From Paraburkholderia sp. FT54 (lineage in GTDB: Bacteria; Pseudomonadota; Gammaproteobacteria; Burkholderiales; Burkholderiaceae): a DNA stretch of 64,000 bases. Below, in pieces: positions 27,841 through 36,273 of the stretch. The translations under genes were made by a program, and so were the position numbers. Numbering within the stretch: the stretch's first letter is position 1; every line of letters starts with the position of its first letter. The notes beneath the pieces are model-generated. The model was not told the origin of the DNA and searched no databases. It worked only from the letters and a program-made list of their open reading frames with translations. The stretch lies in NCBI RefSeq assembly GCF_031585635.1, contig NZ_CP134197.1:620001-684000 (forward strand). Reading direction: 5' to 3'.

Positions 27841-27984
27841 CCGGAAACACCGAGCGGATCTCGTCGAAGAGGGTTGCGACGATTGTGGATGGGTCGATAG
27901 TACGGGTTGGCCGCTAAGGCAAGCAGACATTTAAAACCGTTAGTCCGACAAGGAAGGGCTTTCACCTAACGACAGAGAGGTTCT

Positions 27985-28611
27985 ATGGAGTCCGCGAGCG
28001 AATTAGTCTACGTGGTGGACGACGACAGTCGGGTGCGAGAAGCACTCGCTGCGCTGTTGCGCGCAAACGGAAGAGACGTCCAGACATTCGATTCTGGCGA
28101 GGAGTTCCTGGCCGCGCCGCATCAAAATGTCGTCGCATGCCTGATACTGGATATGAGAATGCCAGGCATGAGTGGCCTGGAAGTCCAGAAGCGTGTCAGC
28201 AGGACCTCACAGATTCCGGTCATTTTCATTGCCGGAAGGGCAGATGTGCCGTCCACGGTCCTGGCCATGAAGGGCGGGGCTGTTGACTTCCTCACAAAGC
28301 CACTCGATGAAGACGCGTTGATGCGCGCGGTTGATGCGGCACTCGCCAGGGCGCACGTTCTTCGCAAGGAGGCGGAAGATTCGGCGGCGCTCCAGGCTCT
28401 CCACCAATCGCTGACGCCTCGTGAGCAGGAGCTGTTGCCGTTACTCGCAAGCGGCCGGCTCAACAAGCAGGCGGCTGAAGTTCTTGGTATCACCGAATAC
28501 ACCGTACAGGTACATCGCGGCCGCATCATGAGAAAAATGCAGGCGGATTCATTTGCGACGTTGGTCAGGCAGGCAAGCAGACTGCAGCTTGAAACATCGT
28601 CGACAACGTGA
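27985..28611 (+). CDS. FixJ-type response regulator (receiver plus LuxR helix-turn-helix)
   Basis: 208 residues. The receiver domain (7-120) has the acidic pair Asp12/Asp13, phospho-acceptor Asp56 (LILDMRMPGMSG) and Lys105. At the switch position, where FixJ has Thr82 in ITGHGD, this protein reads IAGRAD with Ala83. The C-terminal LuxR-type helix-turn-helix (LTPREQELLPLLASGRLNKQAAEVLGITEYTVQVHRGRIMRKM) is intact. No histidine kinase is adjacent. It may be an orphan or may signal without a normal phosphorylation switch. Start at 27985 with GAGAGG upstream. Confidence 0.88.
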   Translation: MESASELVYVVDDDSRVREALAALLRANGRDVQTFDSGEEFLAAPHQNVVACLILDMRMPGMSGLEVQKRVSRTSQIPVIFIAGRADVPSTVLAMKGGAVDFLTKPLDEDALMRAVDAALARAHVLRKEAEDSAALQALHQSLTPREQELLPLLASGRLNKQAAEVLGITEYTVQVHRGRIMRKMQADSFATLVRQASRLQLETSSTT

Positions 28612-28700
28612 CGAGCGGCGCCACCAGCCGAGCGGCTGTTTCGAGATGCGAAGCTGACGCACGAATGTCCGGTTGCGCTGACGGGCGAATGACGCCTTCT

Positions 28701-30317
28701 GGCCGATTCTGTTGAAAAAGTCGTGTTCTGGTTGGGGATGTAGGAGTTGGCAACACGTTTTCGCGTTGTGGCGATCGGCGAAGCTGCGAGCTTGAACCTA
28801 GCAGGGATCTCCCTTGCCCGTCATGGAACTGCCTGCTTCATCTGCTTGCTTGCTGGCATGAGCCACTTGGCCATTCTTCGCAGATTTTGCGCGGTTGCTG
28901 CCATCAGAAATTCATCATGGGCACCACTTGGACCTCTCAACCGCAGACGATCCAGCTTGAGGATGCGCTTGAGGTGGGCAAAGAGCATTTCCACCTTCTT
29001 ACGCTGTCGGCGAGACTGCTTGTATTCGGGGGTTGTCGCGATTCGTCGAGCCTCGTCGCGGGCGGCTTCATGGATGCTGCGCGTGATTTTGCGAAACGAC
29101 ATATTTGGACAGCATTGACTCTTCATCGCACAGCGGTTGCAATTCTTTTCGCTCGCACGATACACGATGGTGTCGGCTCTCGTGATGTGCGTACGGGGAT
29201 TTTTCAGTGGACGCCAGTCGCTGCGTAACGCATACCCTGAAGGACATCGATACTCGTTGGTCTGTTCATTCCAGATGAATTCGCTGCGGGAGAACGTATT
29301 GTCCTTGCGGGTGGTTTTATCCCAGACAGAGACGTGCGGTTCAATCTGCTTCTCTTCAACCATCCAGCCAGGCAGCGCTGCTGTGCCGTATGCGGTGTCA
29401 CCTACCAGCTTGCGAGGCGTCAGCTCCCGTTGACGTCCAACACGATCAATCATTGTTCTGGTTGATTCAACTTCCTGTGCGCGATTTGCCGGCGTCGCCT
29501 CAACATCCATAATGATCCCTGCCTGCAGGTCAATCAGATAATTCGTCGAGTAGGCAAAGAACGCAGGGCCGCCCGGAGCGGCCGTCCATCGCGCGGCAGG
29601 ATCGGTCAGGGATATCTTTTTTGGAGGCGTCAAAGACGCTGCTGGTTCAGATGTATCTGCTGCTATTGGATTGGTTTGCTCAAGCGCTTCAATATATTCC
29701 CGCACAGCGCGACTGTGTCCGTCAGCACGTCCCCAGTCGATAGGTTCTGTTCCCGACACGCCATTCGCAGGACTCGCGTCTGCCTTGATAATGCTTGCAT
29801 CGATTGCGAATCCCTCACCCTTGACAAGCCCCTCGGCCATGCAGCGACTCAGCACAGTTTCAAACACGTGACGCAACAGGTCGCTATCGCGAAAGCGCCC
29901 GTGACGGTTCTTTGAGAACGTCGAGTGTTCCGGTACGGCGTCCTCCAGACCCATGCGGCAGAACCACCGGTATGCGAGGTTCAGATGCACCTCTTCACAC
30001 AGACGTCGCTCGGACCGGACGCCAAAGCAGTAACCCACGATCAACATGCGAATCATGAGCTCCGGGTCAATCGATGGACGACCCATTGGGCTGTAGTACG
30101 GTGCGAGGTGCTGGCGCAGATCTCGCAGATCAAGGAAGCGATCGATGCCTCTCAGCGGGTGTGATTGCGGGACGTGGTGGTCGAGGTTGAACGAGTAGAA
30201 AAGCTTGTCCTGCCCGCTATCCAGTCGACCCATCATGACGATTCACTCCCGTCGTTTGATGCCTTCCAGGATACCTAACATTCCGCATCGACGCCGACTT
30301 TTTCAACAGAATCGGCC
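28701..30317 (-). mobile_element. Complete IS1182-type insertion sequence
   Basis: Perfect inverted repeats bound the element: GATTCTGTTGAAAAAGTCG at 28705-28723 and its complement at 30295-30313. Both are flanked by GGCC (28701-28704 and 30314-30317), which may be a 4-bp target duplication or the ends of a longer repeat. It carries one intact transposase. Removing it rejoins GGCC to GGACACGGTCCGA, recreating the palindromic element that also precedes repeat copy 1. Confidence 0.88.
28821..30236 (-). CDS. IS1182/IS5-superfamily transposase
   Basis: 471 residues, intact. It has the N-terminal DUF772 region (GRPSIDPELMIRMLIVGYCFGVRSERRLCEEVHLNLAYRWF) with PEHSTFSKNRHGRF, then a DDE core: AIDASIIKADAS (first Asp), DIEATPAN-type region IMDVEATPANRAQEVE with VGDTAYG (second Asp), and the C-terminal glutamate near RRQRKKVEMLFAHLKRIL. 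A Cys-rich motif (CNRCAMKSQCCP) precedes it, as usual in IS1182. Confidence 0.93.
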   Translation of the reverse strand: MMGRLDSGQDKLFYSFNLDHHVPQSHPLRGIDRFLDLRDLRQHLAPYYSPMGRPSIDPELMIRMLIVGYCFGVRSERRLCEEVHLNLAYRWFCRMGLEDAVPEHSTFSKNRHGRFRDSDLLRHVFETVLSRCMAEGLVKGEGFAIDASIIKADASPANGVSGTEPIDWGRADGHSRAVREYIEALEQTNPIAADTSEPAASLTPPKKISLTDPAARWTAAPGGPAFFAYSTNYLIDLQAGIIMDVEATPANRAQEVESTRTMIDRVGRQRELTPRKLVGDTAYGTAALPGWMVEEKQIEPHVSVWDKTTRKDNTFSRSEFIWNEQTNEYRCPSGYALRSDWRPLKNPRTHITRADTIVYRASEKNCNRCAMKSQCCPNMSFRKITRSIHEAARDEARRIATTPEYKQSRRQRKKVEMLFAHLKRILKLDRLRLRGPSGAHDEFLMAATAQNLRRMAKWLMPASKQMKQAVP

Positions 30318-30390
30318 GGACACGGTCCGATGCTGAAATCAGCGAAGGAAACGCCGACTAGCCAGCCGCGTCAGACTGAACTCGACCCTC

Positions 30391-30525
30391 TCCAGCCGTT
30401 CGCCCAAGTATGAATGCCACGGCAGCTTCCAAGCCATAACAGACATTCACCCAATCATCTCTGTCAGCGCGTGCTCGACACTGAGCAGACCATCGCACCG
30501 CAGCCGAAAATATCCATTGAGCCTT
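30391..30525. repeat. 135-bp direct repeat, copy 2
   Basis: Identical to 26117-26251. It lies just outside the right end of the IS1182-type element and just downstream of the CynX-like transporter gene, whose stop is at 30554. Confidence 0.92.
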
Positions 30526-30553
30526 TATGTCCGTAAGCAGATGTTCGACGCTG

Positions 30554-31780
30554 TCAGACCGTAGTCAGCTCAATGCGCACGTTCACGTGCTCGCGCCGGC
30601 CGGCGGCATAACCGAACCAGGCTGACATCGCGCAGACGGCTACGCACAGGACGGCCAGACTGTGAAGGGAACCGGTTGAGTGCATCAAGGATCCGGCGAT
30701 GAACGGGCCGGTGGCCGCAATCAGATAGCCGACCCCTTGAACCATGCTGGAGAGCTGCGCGGCCACATGCGAATCGTACGAGCGTAACCCTATGACGGTG
30801 AGGGCGAGCGTAAAGGCGCCGCCTTGCGCGAGGCCGAGCAGCAGTGTCCAGCCCCACATCGTCGAAAGAGGCGCGAAGAAACAACCCATGAGGCTCACGG
30901 CGACCAACATCAATGCGATGACGTTCACCACGCGTTGGTCCGGAAGGCGCGCAATCAGGAAGGGCAGCAGTAAAGACGCTGCGGCCTGAGCAATCACACT
31001 AAGCGACAGCATGAGGCCTGCATCGACTGCGCTCATTCCGCGCATGCGCAAAACAGTTGCCAGCCAGCCGAACACGATATATGCAAGCGACGATTGCAAC
31101 CCCATGAACAGTGTGATCTGCCATGCGAGCGGGTCTCGCCATAAACCGCGAACGACTGGCGCGCTCCTTCCAGCCTGAGTTTCCACAGGTGGCAGTTGCC
31201 TCAGCCACATGAGCGCGGCCAGTGCGGCGGGCAGCGCCCAGAGCGCCAATGCCCACGCCCATGCCGTGCCACCGGCGTCACCGAGGAGGCGTCCTGTAGC
31301 ATTGGCGACTGGCGCCGTTGCTCCGGCAGCCGCGGCGGCGCCCACGGCCATCGAGGCGCTGTACAGTCCGGTCATGAGAGCGACGTGTTGCGGGAAATCG
31401 CGTTTCACAACGCCGGGCAGCAGTACATTCATCAAGCCAATCGAAAAGCAGGCGACGACTTGTCCGACATACAACATCTGCCATGAAGGTACGGCTCGCA
31501 AGGCGATGCCGGCGGTGACCAGCACCAGCAGCGCGAGCAATGCCCGCTCACTCCCCACGCGTCGGGAGAGCATGGGTGCAAGCGGCCCGAACAGGCCAAA
31601 GCATAGAGACGGAAGCGTAGTCAGCATGCTCGCGCCGGCGGGCGTCAGGTGTGTCGCTCGAACCGCTTCGAGGAGGATTGGGCCGACGCTCGTAATGGGC
31701 GTGCGCAGCGAGAATGCAATTAGTACGAGGCTCACAGCCAATGCGAGGCTGTGGGTGCGGGAATGATGTGGTTCTGTCAC
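30554..31780 (-). CDS. CynX/NimT-family MFS transporter
   Basis: 408 residues, 12 predicted helices. The start ALAVSLVLIAFSLRTPITSVGPIL is characteristic of the cyanate-transporter (CynX) branch, together with LTTLPSLCFGLFGPLAPMLSRRVGSERALL. Members export or import cyanate, nitroimidazoles and other small compounds; many are uncharacterised. No cyanase is nearby. It is a single-gene unit. Confidence 0.85.
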   Translation of the reverse strand: MTEPHHSRTHSLALAVSLVLIAFSLRTPITSVGPILLEAVRATHLTPAGASMLTTLPSLCFGLFGPLAPMLSRRVGSERALLALLVLVTAGIALRAVPSWQMLYVGQVVACFSIGLMNVLLPGVVKRDFPQHVALMTGLYSASMAVGAAAAAGATAPVANATGRLLGDAGGTAWAWALALWALPAALAALMWLRQLPPVETQAGRSAPVVRGLWRDPLAWQITLFMGLQSSLAYIVFGWLATVLRMRGMSAVDAGLMLSLSVIAQAAASLLLPFLIARLPDQRVVNVIALMLVAVSLMGCFFAPLSTMWGWTLLLGLAQGGAFTLALTVIGLRSYDSHVAAQLSSMVQGVGYLIAATGPFIAGSLMHSTGSLHSLAVLCVAVCAMSAWFGYAAGRREHVNVRIELTTV

Positions 31781-32009
31781 TGTGGGACCCTCAGATGGGA
31801 AAGGTCAGCAACTGCTTATGGCCGGAGGCACGGGTGGAGTGCACGTACATTTACCTAAGCTTCTGACTTGATCGTGATGTCGAAGTCGTCATGTATAGGC
31901 TCTCTTGCCTTGACTCTGCGCGTTGGGGGCAAATGCGTGCCCCACCTCGTTACACGACGATTGTAGACGCCGTCGCGGGACCACTTTTAGTCCTTTGATC
32001 ACGGAAGCC
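31781..32009. other. Intergenic region
   Basis: No recognisable gene or motif. Confidence 0.25.
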
Positions 32010-32207
32010 TTACCTCGGCTGGGAACATTTTTCCAGTGACCGCATGCGACATTCGAGCTCCGCCAGGTCTCGCGAACCCGCAAGGTACTCATCATCGCGG
32101 CGCTGTGCTGTCCGATCAAGCCAACGGCCGATCTCTGTTAAAAGAAAGGAAAACACAATAGTCTCCAAGAAGTTGCTCGTAAGTGACACACAGTTGGACA
32201 GACTCAT
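32010..32207 (-). CDS. DUF3563-like small protein
   Basis: 65 residues from the ATG at 32207. The C-terminal half, DDEYLAGSRDLAELECRMRSLE, matches the short conserved core of DUF3563, found in many Burkholderia (acidic start, YLA.S.DL.DLERR.R.L pattern). The N-terminal half holds a hydrophobic segment (TIVFSFLLTEIG). Function is unknown. Confidence 0.65.
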   Translation of the reverse strand: MSLSNCVSLTSNFLETIVFSFLLTEIGRWLDRTAQRRDDEYLAGSRDLAELECRMRSLEKCSQPR

Positions 32208-32472
32208 TGCTGCGCATGGTGGCGGTAGTAGCACGCATGGCAAGTCAACGACTTGTCGCCGATGCCGCGCCAATCTCGCGGCGTCAGGATGGCGATTTGC
32301 ATGAGGCTTCATACGAGCGCCGACCTTGTGCCGCACCATCTTCCTGACGCGTCGACCATGACACTTGTGGTTGGTCGCAAGCAGCACAGCAAGATCTCTA
32401 GCGTAGAAAACCCGACGCGCCATCCCACAGCAGCTTCATGGCCGTGACCACCAGCAAACCGTAACAGGCTCT

Positions 32473-33156
32473 CTACATCTGACGTTGGTCCAGCTTGTCA
32501 TGCAGGCGCCAACCAAGCCAGACACCGGCAGGAATTGCCGGAAGGCAGATTGCCATCAACGTCCAGACGGCACCGGTTGGCCTTGCCAGAGTCAGCCATG
32601 GCAACGCCTTACAGATATTGCCTACCGTGAAAAACATGCTGGTCGTCCCGGCATACATCTGCTTGCCGAGGCCGAGTGGCAGCAAGTACATCGCTAGCGG
32701 TGGCCCCCCGGAGTGCGCGACCATGGTGGTAATGCCCGAAGTCATGCCGGCTGTGACGGCTTTACGCGATGAGCGCGGACGCACCACGACTTCTCCACCG
32801 CGCTTGATCCACAGGCCGACGAAAGCCAGTGTCACGATGGCCATCACGACGGCTATTGCGCGGTGGTCCAACTCCCGAAACAGAAGATAGCCAAGCCCAA
32901 TGCCGACTACCAGTCCGGGCACCAGCAACACGAGGTCGGGCTTAGACCAGGTCGATGGCTTCCAGTAGCGCAGGCTAAACAGATCCATTGCAACGAACAG
33001 GGGCGCAAGCAAGCCGCCCGCCGTCACGGGATCCATGACGAGCGACAGCAGCGGGATGCCGACGATGGCGAAGCCGCCACCGAAGGCTCCCTTCATGAAG
33101 CAGATCAGGAAAACACCAGCGAATGTGATGAGGATAACAGCGGCGTTCAGTTCCAT
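32473..33156 (-). CDS. TauE/SafE-family exporter, shortened by an in-frame amber codon
   Basis: 227 residues from the ATG at 33156, which has a GGGGGG ribosome site. It is a multi-helix permease of the TauE/SafE (sulfite/organosulfonate exporter) family: GAFGGGFAIVGIPLLSLVMDP in helix 1 and the mid-protein repeat AGMTSGITTMVAHSGGPPLAMYLLPLG are diagnostic. It ends at a TAG at 32473-32475 right after DKLDQRQM. The same frame continues for 24 sense codons (RACYGLLVV, then KLLWDG) to a TAG at 32398, giving the final helix expected of the family. The stop therefore replaces what is normally a Tyr codon and probably inactivates or weakens the protein. It is divergent from a MocR regulator. Confidence 0.85.
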   Translation of the reverse strand: MELNAAVILITFAGVFLICFMKGAFGGGFAIVGIPLLSLVMDPVTAGGLLAPLFVAMDLFSLRYWKPSTWSKPDLVLLVPGLVVGIGLGYLLFRELDHRAIAVVMAIVTLAFVGLWIKRGGEVVVRPRSSRKAVTAGMTSGITTMVAHSGGPPLAMYLLPLGLGKQMYAGTTSMFFTVGNICKALPWLTLARPTGAVWTLMAICLPAIPAGVWLGWRLHDKLDQRQM

Positions 33157-33709
33157 GTCGCCCCCCAATCTTCACCCCAATAACGGAAAAAGTGTTCATT
33201 GAGATTGGCCCCGCAAACATTTGCAAGTCCAGTGGCTTGAGTCAGGTACATACGCATGTCCAGTTTTCGGTGAAATTGGGGTCCTGCCCCGCGCACGAAC
33301 AGCATGCAGAGGGTTGATCCGGGGCCTCACAAGTGCGGCGTTCTGCGTGAGATTGAAGGTCTAAGGCTGAATGGATAACGCATCGTAGTCTGCGATTTCA
33401 GTACAATCAAATTATTGTCATAGATACATCTAACGGCGCCGTTGAGCGTAATGTAGCCAACCCGGGCTTGTGCCCTTTCAGGTACCCGCCGAACCGGGCA
33501 AGAGCCACTCGGACTGCTGGTCGCAACGTGTGCACGAATGCTGAATTTCAGTGAGATCGTGGAGCTTCGAGAGTCCAGGGCGAAGGAAAATCTCTGTGTG
33601 CAAGAAGTATTGGCAAGTGTTGGACGATGTGACCTGACAGGAAGTGTTTGTGTCATGAACGATGTTTGGAAGATAATCGATACATTCAAACGATTGTCAT
33701 GGAATCGCA
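33157..33709. other. Divergent intergenic region between TauE/SafE and MocR genes
   Basis: An AT-richer tract around 33390-33430 could carry promoters. No gene is supported. It probably holds the binding site of the MocR regulator, but no clear repeat was found. Confidence 0.3.
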
Positions 33710-35044
33710 ATGCCTCGACTCCGTTACAAGGAAGTGGTTGACCAGTTCGCAGCCGACATCCACGAAGGTCGACTGCGTCCTGGAACGCGACTGCCTACCC
33801 ACCGTGATCTCGCTGCAAGAGAAGGTTTGTCGCTCGTCACTGCCACGCGCGTCTACGCCGAGCTCGATGCAATGGGATTGGTAAGCGGTGAAACCGGCCG
33901 GGGCACGTTTGTAAAGGAAGTGCTTCCGCGTGGCCATGGCGTCGATCTCCAGGCCTGGAACGACGCCGCGATCGACCTGAACTTCAACAATCCTTCCATG
34001 CCGGGTCAGGGCGAGCTCCTGAGAACGGCGCTGCGAGAATTGGCGGGGTCGGGCAACCTGGAAGCATTGCTTCGGTACCATCCCCATGGCGGGCGGCCGC
34101 ACGAGCGGGAGACAATGGCCCGCCATCTGGCCAGTCGCGGTTTGTCAGCCTCGCCCGAGAATACGGTGCTGGTGAGCGGTGCGCAGCATGGGCTGACTGC
34201 GACAGCCATAGCATTGCTTGAACCCGGCGATGTCGTCGCCGTGGACGCGCTGACGTACCCCGGCTTTAAGCTGACCGCCGAGGCTTTCCGGCTCGAACTC
34301 GTTACGATTCCATGTGCTGCAGACGGCCCCGATCTGGATGCTTTGGCGGAATTGTGTCGGCGAAGACGGGTGCGCGCGATGTACACGATGCCGACACTGC
34401 ATAATCCGTTGGGCTGGGTAGTCAGCGCCCGTCAGAGGCGTGATCTGGTGGCTATTGCTCGACAACATGGACTGATTCTGATCGAGGATGCAGCTTATGC
34501 CTTTCTGGAGAAGCGTCCGCCGCCGCCACTAGCTATGCTTGCACCTGAACTGACGGTGTACGTGTCCAGCTTGTCGAAGAGCATCGCAACGGGGCTTCGC
34601 GTCGGCATGGTCAGCGCACCGCGCGATTGGGTCGGCAAACTGGAGCGCGCGATCCGGGCGACCGTTTGGAACACGCCCACAACCATGACGGCGATTGCCT
34701 GCGGATGGATTGAGGATGGCACCGTTGCAAGGCTGGAAGCGGAGAAACGGCGTGACGCCACCCTGCGCCAGGCCGTTGTGAGCGAAGTCCTTGGTCATTT
34801 GAAGTTGGTCCGCCACCCCTCTTCGTACTTCGTCTGGCTGCCACTGCCACAAGAAGTTCGCGCGGATGCTGTTACGAAGGCGTTGCTGCGCGAGCGAATC
34901 TCTGTGTCGACAGCCCATCCCTTCGCTACGTCAAAGCACGTTCCACACGCCGTTCGACTGGCACTTGGCTCGGTTGATCTCGAAACGCTACGACAGTCTC
35001 TCCAGAAAGTAGCCAAAGTGGTGGAAGACCACGTTGATCTTTAG
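33710..35044 (+). CDS. MocR-family regulator (GntR helix-turn-helix fused to PLP aminotransferase-like domain)
   Basis: 444 residues. Residues 1-70 are a GntR winged helix (RLRPGTRLPTHRDLAAREGLSLVTATRVYAELDAMGLV). From about 85 there is a class I aminotransferase fold with the PLP-binding Lys290 in SSLSKSIATGLRVG and the Asp/Tyr pair in EDAAYAF. Such regulators (PdxR, TauR, GabR) sense PLP adducts of amines or amino acids. It is divergent from the TauE/SafE gene; a TauR-like link to organosulfur amines is attractive but unproven. Confidence 0.88.
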   Translation: MPRLRYKEVVDQFAADIHEGRLRPGTRLPTHRDLAAREGLSLVTATRVYAELDAMGLVSGETGRGTFVKEVLPRGHGVDLQAWNDAAIDLNFNNPSMPGQGELLRTALRELAGSGNLEALLRYHPHGGRPHERETMARHLASRGLSASPENTVLVSGAQHGLTATAIALLEPGDVVAVDALTYPGFKLTAEAFRLELVTIPCAADGPDLDALAELCRRRRVRAMYTMPTLHNPLGWVVSARQRRDLVAIARQHGLILIEDAAYAFLEKRPPPPLAMLAPELTVYVSSLSKSIATGLRVGMVSAPRDWVGKLERAIRATVWNTPTTMTAIACGWIEDGTVARLEAEKRRDATLRQAVVSEVLGHLKLVRHPSSYFVWLPLPQEVRADAVTKALLRERISVSTAHPFATSKHVPHAVRLALGSVDLETLRQSLQKVAKVVEDHVDL

Positions 35045-35358
35045 TATGTTTTTGTTCTAGCTGGATGGCTGAATCTCCTGCCAGGATGCCCGTAGATCAG
35101 TTGCACCTCAACATCCGTCGTGGACAGACGATCGAAGAACGGTAAACCGCAGTAACTTTGACTTGGCTTCGGTTGCATTGCTAATGCGGTAGTCAGGCAA
35201 ACACCCCGGATCGCGCAGAGGCAGCGGAGGACCGGCTACCGCCGGTACGATCGCGAGATGCGGGTGGTGCCGAAACTGCAGGTGCGCGATGCAGATCGCC
35301 GACCTCGTTCGCCTGATCGTTGGGGGGAAGCCTGGTGGCGACCGCCCCGTGCGCGACA
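35045..35358. other. Intergenic region
   Basis: Convergent gene ends. No terminator with a U-tract and no gene found. Confidence 0.25.
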
Positions 35359-36252
35359 TCAGAGGTGCTTCCTGAACCAGTCAACGGCCTCGCGTGAAGC
35401 GCTTGGAAGTTCGGCTAGATACGGGTCGAAGTGCCCTCCCTTGAGCATGACCAGCCGCTTCGGCTCGAGTGCCTGCTCGTATGCCTTGAGCGCCAGGTCG
35501 GTAACGGCGATGTGGTCATGCTGCGCCACCAGCATCAGCAGCGGAGTCGGCGATACACGCGGGATGTACTCGCCTGGCGAATACATGCGCGCCCAGCGCG
35601 TCGAGCGCAGCGTGAGCGTGTTTTCCCAGACACCCTCAGGCACTGGCTGAAGGTAAAAGCTCACCGCATCCGCAGCCTTGTAAGCGGCCGGCACGGCGGG
35701 ATCGCCGCTGACGATCTGTTGCATCGCCGGCGGTTCGCCATTGAGTTGAGCGCGCTCGTCAGCCGCGAACCTCGCCTCGAGATCTGCAACGCCCTCCGGC
35801 GGAATCCGTCGCAGTCCGCCGGCGTAACCGTCGATGGTGGGCGCTTGCGCGACCGCTGCCTTCAGACGCCGGTCCGTCGCACCAAGCACGAAGGCATGCC
35901 CACCTGCGAAGCTCGTGCCCCAGATGCCGACGCGGTTCTCGTCCACTTCCGGCCGCGCCTGCAGGTACGAGATGGCGCGGCGCCAGTCGGTGATCTGTTG
36001 CCACGGGTTAATGTCTTGCCGTGGCTCACCGCCGCTTTCGCCAAAGTTGCGGTGGTCGTGCAGCAGCACGACAAAACCGGCTTGTGCGAATGCTTCGGCA
36101 AACGGCTCGATGCCATGGTATTTCGTTCCGGCGAAGCCGTGCGCCATGGTGATGGCGGGCAGCGGCGCGTCGTGATGTTCTGGCAGGAACAGCCATGCCG
36201 ACAGGTCGATTCCACCATCGACGGGGATACTTACGTGTTGCTTCTGGTACAT
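35359..36252 (-). CDS. Alpha/beta hydrolase (dienelactone hydrolase-like)
   Basis: 297 residues. After two N-terminal strands, PAITMAHGFAGTKYHGIEPFAEAFAQAGFVVLLHDHRNFGES provides the oxyanion loop (HGFAG) and first strands. The nucleophile elbow is GTSFAG (Ser at about residue 113), and the C terminus contains the catalytic Asp/His region (QHDHIAVTD and LKGGHFDPY). No signal peptide. Members cleave esters, lactones or carbon-carbon bonds in aromatic breakdown. It is 21 bp downstream of an enoyl-CoA hydratase gene, in the same operon. Confidence 0.85.
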   Translation of the reverse strand: MYQKQHVSIPVDGGIDLSAWLFLPEHHDAPLPAITMAHGFAGTKYHGIEPFAEAFAQAGFVVLLHDHRNFGESGGEPRQDINPWQQITDWRRAISYLQARPEVDENRVGIWGTSFAGGHAFVLGATDRRLKAAVAQAPTIDGYAGGLRRIPPEGVADLEARFAADERAQLNGEPPAMQQIVSGDPAVPAAYKAADAVSFYLQPVPEGVWENTLTLRSTRWARMYSPGEYIPRVSPTPLLMLVAQHDHIAVTDLALKAYEQALEPKRLVMLKGGHFDPYLAELPSASREAVDWFRKHL

Positions 36253-36273
36253 CGATGCACTCCTTCCCGGTTA

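Noticed and set aside
30554..31780. Naming the transporter cynX
   Set aside because: Family is clear, but no cyanase or cyn regulator is nearby and many homologues do not carry cyanate.
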